This document shows, in pieces, positions 16,799 through 25,873 of a DNA stretch of 64,000 nt. The notes beneath the pieces are model-generated. The model saw only the letters and a program-made list of their open reading frames with translations. It was not told the DNA's origin and searched no databases. Position 1 is the first letter of the stretch. Each line of letters starts with the position of its first letter. The stretch is from Actinoplanes campanulatus (GTDB taxonomy: Bacteria; Actinomycetota; Actinomycetes; Mycobacteriales; Micromonosporaceae), in contig NZ_BMPW01000028.1 in assembly GCF_014647795.1 (NCBI RefSeq), positions 1 through 64,000 on the forward strand. Direction: 5' to 3'. A program made the position numbers and the translations under genes.

Positions 16799-17710
16799 AT
16801 GTCGATTTCCGTCCGCCCGTTCACCCGCGGCGACCGGGAACAGGTCACCGGTCTGGTCAATGCCCACATCGCCGCGGTCGTACCCGGTGTGTCCGTCTCC
16901 GTTCAGGTGCTTCTGAGCCAGTTGGAACGGGAGCCGGGCGAGTTCATCGTCGACCGCTGGGCCCGGGAGCGGATCACGCTGGTCGCCGAGCAGCGCGGCC
17001 GGGTCGTGGCGGCCGCCCATCTGATCCGGTACGGCGACGGCCCGGAGACCGGGGAGATGTACCGCAACGCCGGCGAGATCCGGTGGCTGGTGTGCTGGCC
17101 GGACGCCCCGTACTGGCCGGATTCGCTGGCGGCCGGCGACGCGCTCGCGGTGGCCTGCCACGCCCAGCTGCGGCGCTGGGGTGTGACCCGCAGTTTCGCC
17201 GAGGGTGCGCTGCCCGCCCCGGGGGTGTACGGCGTTCCGGAGCAGTGGCCGCACATCCGCGCCATCTACGAGCGGATCGGGTTCCGCAACGACGGGCGGG
17301 TCGAGGCCGTGCTGCTCGCCCCGGTCGACCGTCTCGCCCGGCCGGCCGCGCCGGTGGACGGGCTGACCACGAGCCGCACGGTCGGGATCAACGGCACCCG
17401 GATCACCGCGCTGCTGGACGGCGCCGAGGTCGGCTACATCGAGGTCGACACGAACCTCGACACCGGCCCCCGGATGTCCCGCGTCGGGGCATGGGCGGAG
17501 GTCGGCAACCTGTGGGTAGAGCCGGACCACCGCCGTCAGCGGATCGGCACCTGGCTGCTCGGGCAGGCCGCCGCATGGCTGGAACTGGGCGGTGCCACAC
17601 GTCTGCTCGACTACGCCGACGTGACCGAGGAGGACTACACGGAGTTCCTGGTCGCGGCCGGTTTCACCGTGCTGACCCGGACCACCCGCGAGTTCACCGC
17701 CGATGGCTGA
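16799..17710 (+). CDS. Two-domain GNAT acetyltransferase
   Basis: The 303-residue protein has two GNAT halves. The C-terminal one carries the acetyl-CoA site: VGNLWVEPDHRRQRIGTWLLGQA near residues 237-260 fits the V-x-x-x-x-R-x-x-G-x-G/A motif. The N-terminal half (ISVRPFTRGDREQVTGLVNAH) looks like a degenerate copy. The acceptor is unknown. Start is the ATG after TTGGAGGGTCCGCC, a good Shine-Dalgarno. Its end lies just upstream of the FAD oxidase start, so the two may be co-expressed. Confidence 0.87.
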   Translation: MSISVRPFTRGDREQVTGLVNAHIAAVVPGVSVSVQVLLSQLEREPGEFIVDRWARERITLVAEQRGRVVAAAHLIRYGDGPETGEMYRNAGEIRWLVCWPDAPYWPDSLAAGDALAVACHAQLRRWGVTRSFAEGALPAPGVYGVPEQWPHIRAIYERIGFRNDGRVEAVLLAPVDRLARPAAPVDGLTTSRTVGINGTRITALLDGAEVGYIEVDTNLDTGPRMSRVGAWAEVGNLWVEPDHRRQRIGTWLLGQAAAWLELGGATRLLDYADVTEEDYTEFLVAAGFTVLTRTTREFTADG

Positions 17711-17726
17711 CCAGGAGAATGTGATC

Positions 17727-19199
17727 ATGAAAGTCACCCGGCGGCAGGTCCTCACGCACGGTGTCACGGCCGCCGGGGCGCTCGCGCTGGGCAGCGCCGC
17801 CACGCTCTCGGCGACGCGATGGGCCGGGCTGGGCGCCATCCCGGCCACGTCCGCGCCGGGCGCGCTCCTCGACGACGCGAGCCGGATCAACCCCACCGCG
17901 GTACGGGGTGTGCTGTTCGCCGATCCCACGCCGGAGCGGACCGCGCGGACCGTCACCCCACTGCTGCGCCGCATCGCGACCGGCGAGGACCCGGCGATGG
18001 CGGTCGCCGGCGTCCGCCATTCGATGGGCGGCCAGAGCATGCTGGCCGGCGGCTGGGTGCTCGACACCCGGCCGATGAACCGGATCGACCTGGACCGGGC
18101 CGCCGGCGTGGTGCGGGTCGGCGCGGGCGCCACCTGGCGGGATCTGATCCCGGTGCTGAACGAGGCCGGGTTCTCGCCCACGGTGATGCAGTCGAACCAC
18201 GATTTCTCGATCGGCGGCTCGCTGAGCGTGAACTGCCACGGCTGGCACGCGTCGCATCCCCCGATCGCGAGCACCGTACGCCGTCTGCTTCTGCTGACCG
18301 CCGAGGGTGACGTGCTCACCTGCTCGCCCACCGAGAACGCCGAGCTGTTCGGCCTGGTCCTGGGTGGCTACGGCATGTTCGGCGTGATCCTCGAGGCGGA
18401 CCTGGAGGTGTGGCCGAACGCGATCTACGAGCCGCACTTCGTGTCGGTGCCGACCAGCGAGTACGCCGCCCGGTTCGCGGCCGGGACCTCGGAGATGGCG
18501 TACGGGCGGCTGTCGGTCGATCCGCTGAGCTTCCTGGAGGAGGCGATCCTGGTCCGCTTCACCCCGAAGGCGGGCACGGTCGGCACCGTCCTGCCGCTGA
18601 CCCGGCCGTCGGCGCCGGAGTTGCAGCGGGCGATCTTCCGCGGCTCGGCGGGCAGCGACGTGGGCAAGACGCTGCGCTGGTCACTGGAGCGGGAGGCCGC
18701 GCCCTGGCTGGCCGCCCCGATGAGCCGCAACACCATCCAGAACGAGCCGGCCGCCGTCTTCGCCGACCGGTCCGAGGAGACCAGCGACATCCTCCACGAG
18801 TACTTCGTGCCCCGGCAGCGGCTGTGGGACTTCGTGCAGACGGCCCGGGACGTGATCGCGGCCAGTCCGATGGAGCTGCTCAACGTCACCGTCCGGGATG
18901 TCCGCGCCGACACCCGCAGCGCCCTGGCCTACGCCCGCGAGGACGTGTTCGGCCTGGTCATGAGCTTCCGGCAGGAACGCACCGCCCGCGCCGACGACCG
19001 CATGCGCGAGCTGACCCGGACGCTGATCGACGCGGCGGCCGCGGTCGGCGGCACCTTCTACCTGCCGTACCGGCTGCACGCGACCGCCGGCCAGGTGCGC
19101 CGCGCCTACCCCGGCTGGGACGCCGCGATGGCCACCAAACGCCGCCTGGACCCGAAGCCGGTCTTCCGCAACGGCCTCTACGAGGCGTACGGCCGCTGA
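17727..19199 (+). CDS. Tat-exported FAD-linked oxidase (VAO/PCMH family)
   Basis: The 490-residue protein starts MKVTRRQVLTHGVTAAGALALG, a twin-arginine signal, so it is exported folded with its cofactor. The FAD-binding PCMH domain follows; GVRHSMGGQSMLAGG near residue 93 fits the segment that in this family can bind FAD covalently through His. The C-terminal substrate domain ends PKPVFRNGLYEAYGR. Relatives oxidise sugars, lactones or alditols outside the cell with O2 as acceptor; the substrate here is not evident. I chose the ATG that begins the Tat signal, with GGAG about 9 bases upstream; another ATG at 17703 overlaps the acetyltransferase stop. Confidence 0.88.
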   Translation: MKVTRRQVLTHGVTAAGALALGSAATLSATRWAGLGAIPATSAPGALLDDASRINPTAVRGVLFADPTPERTARTVTPLLRRIATGEDPAMAVAGVRHSMGGQSMLAGGWVLDTRPMNRIDLDRAAGVVRVGAGATWRDLIPVLNEAGFSPTVMQSNHDFSIGGSLSVNCHGWHASHPPIASTVRRLLLLTAEGDVLTCSPTENAELFGLVLGGYGMFGVILEADLEVWPNAIYEPHFVSVPTSEYAARFAAGTSEMAYGRLSVDPLSFLEEAILVRFTPKAGTVGTVLPLTRPSAPELQRAIFRGSAGSDVGKTLRWSLEREAAPWLAAPMSRNTIQNEPAAVFADRSEETSDILHEYFVPRQRLWDFVQTARDVIAASPMELLNVTVRDVRADTRSALAYAREDVFGLVMSFRQERTARADDRMRELTRTLIDAAAAVGGTFYLPYRLHATAGQVRRAYPGWDAAMATKRRLDPKPVFRNGLYEAYGR

Positions 19200-19203
19200 C
19201 CGG

Positions 19204-19848
19204 TCACACGCCGAGGACCGGCCGGCACTCCTCGACGCCGGACAGGGTGATGTCGGTGCGGCGGCGGGCCGACCAGGCGTCGCGGGTCAGGCGCCAGCGG
19301 ATCAGTTCGGCGGGTTCGCCGCGGCGGGTGGCCCAGTTCGTGCCGTTGCGGACGTAGCCGAGCGCCTCGGACACCCGGTTGGAGGCGTGATTGTCGACGA
19401 ACGCCTCACTGCCGGCCTCGCGGGCGCCGAACCCCGCGAAGGCGAGGTGCAGGATCGCCGCCCGGGATTCCCTGCCCAGGCCACGGCCGCGGACCGAGGG
19501 CGCCAGCCAGGAGAACGAGTGGACCGTGCCGAGCGTCGTGAAGTCGTCGGCGATCAGGTCCTGCATGCCGATCGGCTCGCCGTCGTGGCAGACCACGAAG
19601 TACAACCGCCAGTAGCCGTCGTCGATCCGGGACCGGCCGGACCAGATCCGGCGCATCCAGTTCCACTCCCGGGCCGGACTGTCCTGGTAGAGCGACATCG
19701 GATCGTCGAACGGCAGTGGCTCGCCCTCGACCAGGACACCGGCCCGGACCACCGGGGCGAGCCGCTCCAGCATCTCGTCGGTCGCCGCCGCGAGGGTGAT
19801 CCGCGGGGTGCGGACGGCGAGGTTCAGCGGCGGGTAGGCGGACGTCAC
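19204..19848 (-). CDS. GNAT-family acetyltransferase
   Basis: The 214-residue product resembles RimJ/RimL-type N-acetyltransferases: RTPRITLAAATDEML at the N-terminus, SVRGRGLGRESRAAILHLAF (acetyl-CoA loop) and VDNHASNRVSEALGYVRNG, the conserved Asn-x-x-S motif of protein or antibiotic acetylation enzymes. Start is a GTG that overlaps the stop of the upstream methyltransferase as GTGA, so the pair is translationally coupled. Confidence 0.88.
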   Translation of the reverse strand: MTSAYPPLNLAVRTPRITLAAATDEMLERLAPVVRAGVLVEGEPLPFDDPMSLYQDSPAREWNWMRRIWSGRSRIDDGYWRLYFVVCHDGEPIGMQDLIADDFTTLGTVHSFSWLAPSVRGRGLGRESRAAILHLAFAGFGAREAGSEAFVDNHASNRVSEALGYVRNGTNWATRRGEPAELIRWRLTRDAWSARRRTDITLSGVEECRPVLGV

Positions 19849-20660
19849 GGCTTGCGGCCGACCGCGGTCCACACGTTGATGTCGGAGCGGTCCGGGATGA
19901 CCGCGCCCGGCTCGGGCCGCCACTCGCTGGCCGGGACCACGCCGGGATCGACCAGGTCGAGGCCGTCGAAGAGGGCGGCGAACTCGTCCCGCGGCCGGGT
20001 CCACACGTCGGACCGGCCCGTCTCGACCAGCTGCCGGTAGAGGGCCTGCTGCTCGGGGGAGCCGAAGTCGCTGGTGGCGTGCGTGGCGACCAGGAAGCTT
20101 CCGGACGGCAAAGCGTCGAGCAGGTCGCTGACGATCCGCTGGGCGGCGCCGTCGCCGTGGATGAAGTGCAGGACGGCGATCAGCATGAGGCCGACCGGCT
20201 GCTTCAGGTCGAGGGTGTCGTGCAGGACCGGGTGCGACAGGATCGCGCCCGGATCGTTGAGGTCCGCCTCGATGTAGGCGGTCCGCCCCTCCGGGCTGCT
20301 GTTGAGCAGGGCCCGGGCGTGGACCATGACGAGCGGGTCGTTGTCCACGTACACGATCCGGCTGCCGGGGTGGTGCCGTTGCGCGACCTGGTGGGTGTTG
20401 TCGGCGGTCGGCAGGCCGGTGCCGATGTCGAGGAACTGCCGGATTCCGGCCTCGGCGGCGAGGAACCGGGTGGCCCGCTGGAGCAGCGCCCGGTTGGCGA
20501 GCGCGCCGAGACGCACCTTGGGGAAGTGTCTTTCCAGCTCGTCGCCGGACGCACGGTCGGCGGCGAAGTTGTCCTTGCCGCCGAGCCAGTAGTTGTAGCG
20601 GCGCGCGGGGTGTGCCTGGGTCGGGTCGATGCCCCGGGCGGCAGCGGTCCTGTCATCCAC
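19845..20660 (-). CDS. SAM-dependent methyltransferase, DUF574 family
   Basis: The protein (271 residues from this GTG, 280 from another GTG at 20687) has the hallmark HPARRYNYWLGGKDNFAADR of the actinobacterial DUF574 family, followed by a SAM-binding fold: FLDIGTGLPTADNTHQVAQ, VYVDNDPLVMVHARALL and DLNDPGAIL. These abundant actinomycete proteins have no firmly known substrate. It is the first gene of a two-gene unit with the GNAT downstream. Neither start has a strong ribosome-binding site. Confidence 0.88.
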   Translation of the reverse strand: MDDRTAAARGIDPTQAHPARRYNYWLGGKDNFAADRASGDELERHFPKVRLGALANRALLQRATRFLAAEAGIRQFLDIGTGLPTADNTHQVAQRHHPGSRIVYVDNDPLVMVHARALLNSSPEGRTAYIEADLNDPGAILSHPVLHDTLDLKQPVGLMLIAVLHFIHGDGAAQRIVSDLLDALPSGSFLVATHATSDFGSPEQQALYRQLVETGRSDVWTRPRDEFAALFDGLDLVDPGVVPASEWRPEPGAVIPDRSDINVWTAVGRKP

Positions 20661-20776
20661 GCCGCTATCTAACACCCATAGATCCACAGTGGCGAGCCGG
20701 GGCCGGACGCTCGGCCAGAGCGAGATGGGATGATCGGCGGCTGCCCGGACAACTCCCGGACCATTACGGTGAGTAC

Positions 20777-21757
20777 ATGCCCGATTACTACGTGGCCTGG
20801 TGGAATCTGGAGAACCTCTTCGACGAGGAGAACTCGCCCCACCGCACCGAGAAGGTCGCCCGCGCCATCCACAACGACATCGCCGGATGGACGCCGGAAC
20901 TGCGCGACCAGAAGATCGCCCAGCTCGCGTCGGTGATCGTCAAGATGAACGACGGCGCCGGCCCGGACCTGCTCGGCGTCTGCGAGGTGGAGAACCGGTT
21001 CGTCCTTGACCTGCTCGCCGAAGCCGTGCACACCGAGCTGCCCGGCCGCAAGTACGGCATCGTCCACGCCGACACCGGTGACGCCCGCGGCATCGACGTC
21101 GCGTTCCTCTACAGCCTGGACCGGTTCGCCGTGCCGGCCGCCGGCGACGTGTTCTTCCACGTGGTGATGCGCCGCAACGCCACCCGCGAGATCGTGCAGG
21201 TCAACTTCCGGACCACCACCGGCCAGACCCTGGTGGTGTTCGGCAACCACTGGCCGTCCCGCTCCGGTGGCCAGTTCGAGTCGGCCGGGTACCGCCACAT
21301 CGCCGGCGAGACGCTCGCCTACTTCCACTCCCGGGCCCTGGAGGTGCTCGGTCCCGGCACACCGGCCCTGGCGATGGGCGACTTCAACGACGAGCCGTTC
21401 GACGTGTCGATGGTCAAGCACGCGCTGAGCACCCGGCAGCGGCGGCGGGTGATCGAGGCGGACACCCCGCGCCTGTGGAACCTGATGTGGCCGGAGACCG
21501 GCGTCCCGGACGGCAGCTTCTACTTCGAGAACGAGCCCAACCAGCTCGACCAGTTCCTGGTCAACGTCAACATGGCTGGCGAGACGGACCCGCTGCGGGT
21601 GGATCCGGCCTCGGTGGAGGTGCTGCGTTTCCCGGGAACCGTCGACACCGGCACCTATCCGAAGCCGCGCCCGTTCGGCGGCATGGGCCACGACGTCGAC
21701 GTCACCGGTTTCTCCGACCACTTCCCGATCGGCATGCGGGTCACCGAGACGGTCTAG
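20777..21757 (+). CDS. Endonuclease/exonuclease/phosphatase (EEP) family protein
   Basis: The 326-residue protein holds the EEP catalytic blocks in order: WWNLENLFDEEN (metal Asn/Glu) near residue 8, GVCEVENR near 74, FGNHWPSR near 155, GDFNDEP near 200 and the terminal SDHFPIGMR with the catalytic Asp-His pair. There is no signal peptide, so it is probably a cytosolic metal-dependent nuclease or phosphodiesterase; the substrate is not evident. Its TAG stop shares the CTAG palindrome (21754-21757) with the convergent desulfurase gene. Confidence 0.88.
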   Translation: MPDYYVAWWNLENLFDEENSPHRTEKVARAIHNDIAGWTPELRDQKIAQLASVIVKMNDGAGPDLLGVCEVENRFVLDLLAEAVHTELPGRKYGIVHADTGDARGIDVAFLYSLDRFAVPAAGDVFFHVVMRRNATREIVQVNFRTTTGQTLVVFGNHWPSRSGGQFESAGYRHIAGETLAYFHSRALEVLGPGTPALAMGDFNDEPFDVSMVKHALSTRQRRRVIEADTPRLWNLMWPETGVPDGSFYFENEPNQLDQFLVNVNMAGETDPLRVDPASVEVLRFPGTVDTGTYPKPRPFGGMGHDVDVTGFSDHFPIGMRVTETV

Positions 21758-22938
21758 TCGTCGAGGCCGGCGAGGACGTCGAGGAGGCGGTCCACCTCGT
21801 CGACCGTGTTGTAGACGTGCAGGCTCACCCGTACCGATGAGGTCTTCTCGCCTTGATGGGCCTGGCAGTGGCCGTCGGAGCGGACCATGAACCCCTCGGC
21901 GGCCAGGATGAATCCCAGGTCGTTGGAGCCGATGGCGTGGTGGCGGAGGGTCACGATGCCGTGCCGCTGCTGCACCGTCGAGTCGGCGGCCAGGCTCCGC
22001 TGGCAGCCCAGCACCTCGTAGGCGGGCAGTTTGCGCAGCCCGTCGGTGAGCCGGGCGCCCAGCGCGACGGTCCAGCGGGCGATCCGGTCGAGGCCGGCCG
22101 CGTCCAGCCAGTCCAGGGCGGCGACCAGGGAGACGATGCCGCTGGTGTTGGGGGTGCCGCTCCAGCCGCCGGGCGTGAAACGGGCGCCGCGCCGGTTGGC
22201 CGCCCAGAGCACGCCGGTGCCGGGCAGCGCCATCGCCTTGTGGCCGGAGAAGACCACGAAGTCGGCGTCCATGGCGGCCACGTCGACCGGCAGGTGCCCG
22301 GCGCTCTGCGCGGCGTCCACGCAGATGATCACTTCCGGTCCGGCGGCGGCCCGGAGGCGGGCCAGGTTCATGTCGCCGCCGTAGACGTGATGCACGTGCG
22401 TGGCCGCGATGAACCGGGTCCGCTCGGTCATGAGGCCCGGCAGCGCCCGCATGTCGTAGTCGTGTGCCGCGTCGTAGGGCATCTCCCGCACGGCGACCCG
22501 GACCCCCTGCCGGGCCAGCAGGTCCACCGCCTCCTGCCAGGGCATCGTGTTGGCGGTGTGGTCGGCGAACGGCACGATGATCTCGTCGCCGTCACGCAAC
22601 TCCCCCACCAGCCAGTCGCGGGCGACCGTCCGCAGCCCCTCGGTGGCGCCGCTCACGAAGTGCACGCCGGACCGCGACGGCGACGGGTCGCCGAGGAACA
22701 CCGACACCCGTTCGCGGGCCTGGTCGATCAGGGCCGTGGTGCGGTTGGCCCATCGGTAGGTGCCCCGTCCGGCGTTGGCGTTCTCGCTGGTCAGATAGCC
22801 GGTGACGGCGTCCAGGACGGCTTGCGGCTTCTGGGCGGTGGCCGCGCTGTCCAGATAGACCTGCCCGGGGTCGGCGACGAGGATGGGGAACTGCTCCCGC
22901 AGGCCCTCCTGCCAGCACCGCAGCTCGTCGGGGAACAT
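21754..22938 (-). CDS. SufS-like cysteine desulfurase / class V aminotransferase
   Basis: The 394-residue PLP enzyme has the Schiff-base Lys in VVFSGHKAMALPGTGVLW, the cofactor Asp/His region (ICVDAAQSAGHLPVD; ATHVHHVYGGD) and, near the C-terminus, VRSDGHCQAHQG, aligning with the SufS active-site Cys loop. It could therefore remove sulphur from cysteine as a persulfide. The start is the ATG two bases after the stop of the cysteine-synthase/rhodanese gene. As the last gene of the PLP operon it may pass sulphur to the rhodanese domain encoded just upstream. A plain class V lyase or aminotransferase is the alternative. Confidence 0.85.
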   Translation of the reverse strand: MFPDELRCWQEGLREQFPILVADPGQVYLDSAATAQKPQAVLDAVTGYLTSENANAGRGTYRWANRTTALIDQARERVSVFLGDPSPSRSGVHFVSGATEGLRTVARDWLVGELRDGDEIIVPFADHTANTMPWQEAVDLLARQGVRVAVREMPYDAAHDYDMRALPGLMTERTRFIAATHVHHVYGGDMNLARLRAAAGPEVIICVDAAQSAGHLPVDVAAMDADFVVFSGHKAMALPGTGVLWAANRRGARFTPGGWSGTPNTSGIVSLVAALDWLDAAGLDRIARWTVALGARLTDGLRKLPAYEVLGCQRSLAADSTVQQRHGIVTLRHHAIGSNDLGFILAAEGFMVRSDGHCQAHQGEKTSSVRVSLHVYNTVDEVDRLLDVLAGLDD

Positions 22939-22940
22939 GG

Positions 22941-24260
22941 TCAGTCCCTCACCAGTTCCGCGCCGGCGTCGCGCCACGCGATCACCCCGCCGGACAGGGA
23001 ACGGGCGTCCGGGTGGCCCATCCGGGTGAGCAGGGCGGCGTACCGGGCCGACTTCTCCCCCACCGGGCAGACCAGCAGCACCGGGCGGCGGCGGCTGAAC
23101 GGCAGCCCGCCGCGCAGCATCTCCTCGAACAGGTCGTCGACGATGTTGACCGATCCGTCCAGGTGCAGGGCCCGGTACGCGAACGGGCTGCGCAGGTCCA
23201 CGATCAGCGGCTGCTCCTTCTCGATCCACTCCTGTGCCCCGGCCACGTCGACGGTCCGGGCGGCGGCCAGCTCGTCACCGGTGAGGGTGCGCACCGAGTG
23301 GGCGCGGGCCGGCTGCCGGAACAACTCGGGACGCCGCTCCCGCAGGTAGCTCATGTAACTCTCGACCCGGTCGCAGACGATGAACACCGCGGTACGCCGT
23401 TCGGTCAGCCCCGCGTCAACCCCGCGCAGGTAGCGGACCGCCCCCTGGTAGGCGCCGCCCCCGGTGGGCCCGGCCAGGGTGCCGCACCGCCGGACCAGGG
23501 TGAGCAGCCCGTCGATCGCCTCGTCCGAGCTGACCGCCTCGATCGTGTCGTACACCTCCGGGTCGAACAGGCCGACCTCGTGCACCTCGTCGAGGTTGCG
23601 GATCCCCGGGATGAAGTCGGACTTCCCGGCGACCAGCCCGACCACGGTCACGTTCGGATCATGCCGGCGCAGCACGCGGGCCACGCCGGTGGACGAGCCG
23701 GCCGTGCCGACGCAGGCGATGAAGTAGTCCGGCGCCCGCCCGTCCAGATCGGCGATGATCTCCGGTCCGGTGCCGCGCAGGTGGGCTTCCACGTTGAGGT
23801 CGTTGAAGTACTGGTCGGTGTGCAGGTAGCCGCCACCGGCCGCCGACACGGTGTGGTACATCCGGGTCAGCGGATCGTCGGTGTCCGCCGGATCCAGGCA
23901 CTCGGACCGGCCCGGCAGCTCGTCGATCTGCGCGCCGAGCAGCAGCAACAGATCCTTGACCTCGGGGATCCGCATCCGGTTGGTGACGCTGCGGAAGGTC
24001 AGCCCGTGCATCCCGGCGATCACCGCGAGGGCTTTGGCGGTGTTGCCGCTGGAGAGCTCGACCACGGTGTCGCCACGGTCGGCCGCGCCGGCGAGGCGGT
24101 GGCGGACCATGTTCCACGCGGCCCGGTCCTTCACCGATCCGAACGGGTTGAACAGCTCCATCTTGGCGTACAGGTCGATGTTGCGCAGGCCGTGCACGGC
24201 CTCGTCGATGCGCACCAGTGGGGTGTCGCCGATGATGTCGGTGACGCTGTCGTACCTCAC
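22941..24260 (-). CDS. Cysteine-synthase-like PLP enzyme fused to a rhodanese domain
   Basis: Residues 1-310 of this 439-residue protein are a fold-type II PLP enzyme: IGDTPLVRI at the N-terminus, NPFGSVKDRAAWNM with the PLP Lys, SSGNTAKALAVIAG (phosphate/Asn loop) and GPTGGGAYQGA. Residues about 340-439 are a rhodanese domain with the catalytic Cys in LVCPVGEKSARYA. The PLP part resembles O-acetylserine/O-phosphoserine sulfhydrylases and 2,3-diaminopropionate synthases. The GTG start overlaps the decarboxylase stop (GTGA) and follows GGAGGAG. Fusion with a sulfurtransferase and a SufS-like neighbour suggest sulphur chemistry; use in a metallophore is possible but unproved. Confidence 0.87.
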   Translation of the reverse strand: MRYDSVTDIIGDTPLVRIDEAVHGLRNIDLYAKMELFNPFGSVKDRAAWNMVRHRLAGAADRGDTVVELSSGNTAKALAVIAGMHGLTFRSVTNRMRIPEVKDLLLLLGAQIDELPGRSECLDPADTDDPLTRMYHTVSAAGGGYLHTDQYFNDLNVEAHLRGTGPEIIADLDGRAPDYFIACVGTAGSSTGVARVLRRHDPNVTVVGLVAGKSDFIPGIRNLDEVHEVGLFDPEVYDTIEAVSSDEAIDGLLTLVRRCGTLAGPTGGGAYQGAVRYLRGVDAGLTERRTAVFIVCDRVESYMSYLRERRPELFRQPARAHSVRTLTGDELAAARTVDVAGAQEWIEKEQPLIVDLRSPFAYRALHLDGSVNIVDDLFEEMLRGGLPFSRRRPVLLVCPVGEKSARYAALLTRMGHPDARSLSGGVIAWRDAGAELVRD

Positions 24261-25693
24261 CCGGTCTCCTCCCGGCCCGTCACGGGCCAGTACCGCTCGT
24301 CCAGGCACCACCGCCAGTCGCCGCCGTGCCGCCAGGCGGCCACCGTGCGGGCGGTGGGCTGCATCAGCGCGCTCCCGGCGCTGAAATCCATCAGGTAGCC
24401 GGCCGTGTTCGCGAACACCAGCAGGTCACCGGCGCGCGGCGGGCGCGGCAGGAGCACCCGGCGCCGGGTGATCAGGTCGGCTTCCAGGCACAGGTTGCCG
24501 GCCAGGAAGACCTCCACCGGGCCGTCGTCCGGCCGCGGCTCCCCGCGGGGCACGAGGATCGGATCCATCAGTACGCCGTGCGCCTCCAGAGCGACGTCGT
24601 TGCTGTTCGCGGCCACCCGGACCAGCCCGTCGCGCACCTCCTCCACGCGGGTGAGGACCGCGCCACACTGGTCGAGCAGTGCCCGGCCGGGTTCGAGGTG
24701 CAGGTCGTACAGGTTGTCCAGGACCAGCGCGCCGAGCGGCCGGCGGTGCGCCGTCGACGCGGTGGCGAGCAGCCGGTCCAGATAGGCCGGCCCGGCCACC
24801 GCCCGGTACGCCGGGTACACCGCCAGGGCTCCGCGCAGCCGCCCGCCCTCGTTGCGCAGCCCGTAGCCGTGCCCGTCCCAGGTGATCGGCGGCCGCTGCC
24901 CGAGGACCGCGCCGGTCAGCTCGGTGGTCCACGCCTCCCACTCCCGGCTGTCGGCCAGGTAGTTGACGCCGAACCCGCCGCCGACGTCGACCGCCCGCGG
25001 GCCGAACCCGCGCCGCTGTGCCTCGGCCATCGCCTCCAGGCAGCCCTCCAGGGCGGCCGCCTTCTCCGGGATCCCGTTGGTGTCCAGGTGGTAGGCGGCG
25101 CCGTGGAAGTCGAGCTGCTCACGGTGCTTGTCCAGCACCGTCCAGAGCGGATCGAGAGCGGAGACCGGTACGCCGAAGCGGCTGGCCCGGCTCAGCACGG
25201 TGGTCCCGGTGGAGGCGAACCCGGACAGCCGGGCCATCACCCGCACCCGGGGCAGGCCGTGCGCCGCCACGATCCCGGCCAGCTCGGCCAGCTCCGGCAC
25301 CGAGTCGGCGCCGACGGTCACCCCGGTGCGCGCGGCCAGCCACAGGAACTCCCGGCTCTTCGGCCCGGTCGCCATGATCCGGCCGGGGCCGATGCCGGCG
25401 CCGAGCGCGTGCTGCAACTCCCCCAGCGAGGCGACGTCGATCCCGGCGCCGGTGGTGGCCAGGGCCCGGACCAGGGCGCTGGACCGGTTGGCCTTGTGCG
25501 CGAAGTAGACGGTGCCGCCCAGGTCGTACGCCCGGAGGGTGGTTTCGAAGTCTCGCACGTTGGCGGCGAGCCGGTCCGGCAGCACCAGGTTCAGCGGCGA
25601 GCCCAGGGTGTCGAGCATCCGGTGGAGGGTGTCGTGACTGTCGAGGATGGACCGCAGATCGCCGTCGACGCGCGGTTGGAGATATGGCGCCAT
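24257..25693 (-). CDS. Y4yA-type PLP-dependent decarboxylase (fold type III)
   Basis: The 478-residue protein belongs to the Orn/DAP/Arg decarboxylase 2 superfamily. The PLP Lys is in TVYFAHKANRSSALVRAL, the glycine-rich phosphate loop is VDVGGGFGVNYL, and the C-terminal domain holds the substrate-site segment NLCLEADLI and FANTAGYLMDFSAG. It matches the subgroup often called Y4yA. Relatives decarboxylate amino-acid-like substrates in siderophore-type pathways. It is the first gene of the three-gene PLP operon, and a Zur-box-like palindrome lies about 92-106 bp upstream of its start. Confidence 0.85.
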   Translation of the reverse strand: MAPYLQPRVDGDLRSILDSHDTLHRMLDTLGSPLNLVLPDRLAANVRDFETTLRAYDLGGTVYFAHKANRSSALVRALATTGAGIDVASLGELQHALGAGIGPGRIMATGPKSREFLWLAARTGVTVGADSVPELAELAGIVAAHGLPRVRVMARLSGFASTGTTVLSRASRFGVPVSALDPLWTVLDKHREQLDFHGAAYHLDTNGIPEKAAALEGCLEAMAEAQRRGFGPRAVDVGGGFGVNYLADSREWEAWTTELTGAVLGQRPPITWDGHGYGLRNEGGRLRGALAVYPAYRAVAGPAYLDRLLATASTAHRRPLGALVLDNLYDLHLEPGRALLDQCGAVLTRVEEVRDGLVRVAANSNDVALEAHGVLMDPILVPRGEPRPDDGPVEVFLAGNLCLEADLITRRRVLLPRPPRAGDLLVFANTAGYLMDFSAGSALMQPTARTVAAWRHGGDWRWCLDERYWPVTGREETG

Positions 25694-25754
25694 CTACACT
25701 CCCGCCCGACCGCGCTTCGCGCCGGTCCATCCCAACGTAATCGATGCGCCGGGC

Positions 25755-25799
25755 TTGACGTAACCTTTCGAACCCACAGTATAACGAAAATCGTTTTCA
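25755..25799. promoter_or_regulatory. Divergent promoter region with Zur-box-like operator
   Basis: The 15-mer CGAAAATCGTTTTCA at 25785-25799 has a GAAAA-N3-TTTTC dyad and matches the actinobacterial Zur-type operator pattern (about TGAAAATNATTTTCA) at all but one or two positions. On the plus strand TTGACG (25755-25760) and TATAAC (25780-25785) are a possible promoter with a 19-bp spacer, and the box overlaps its downstream edge. On the minus strand TATACT (25783-25778) is a possible -10 with the box just upstream. A zinc-loaded repressor here could block both the PLP operon and the CobW-like gene. The zur gene itself is not in the window. Confidence 0.6.
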
Positions 25800-25873
25800 G
25801 TAAGCGTCTTCCGGTGGACACGCGGCGACCGCTATGCTCGGCCGCACACCTACACCAGCGATGAGCAGGGAAG

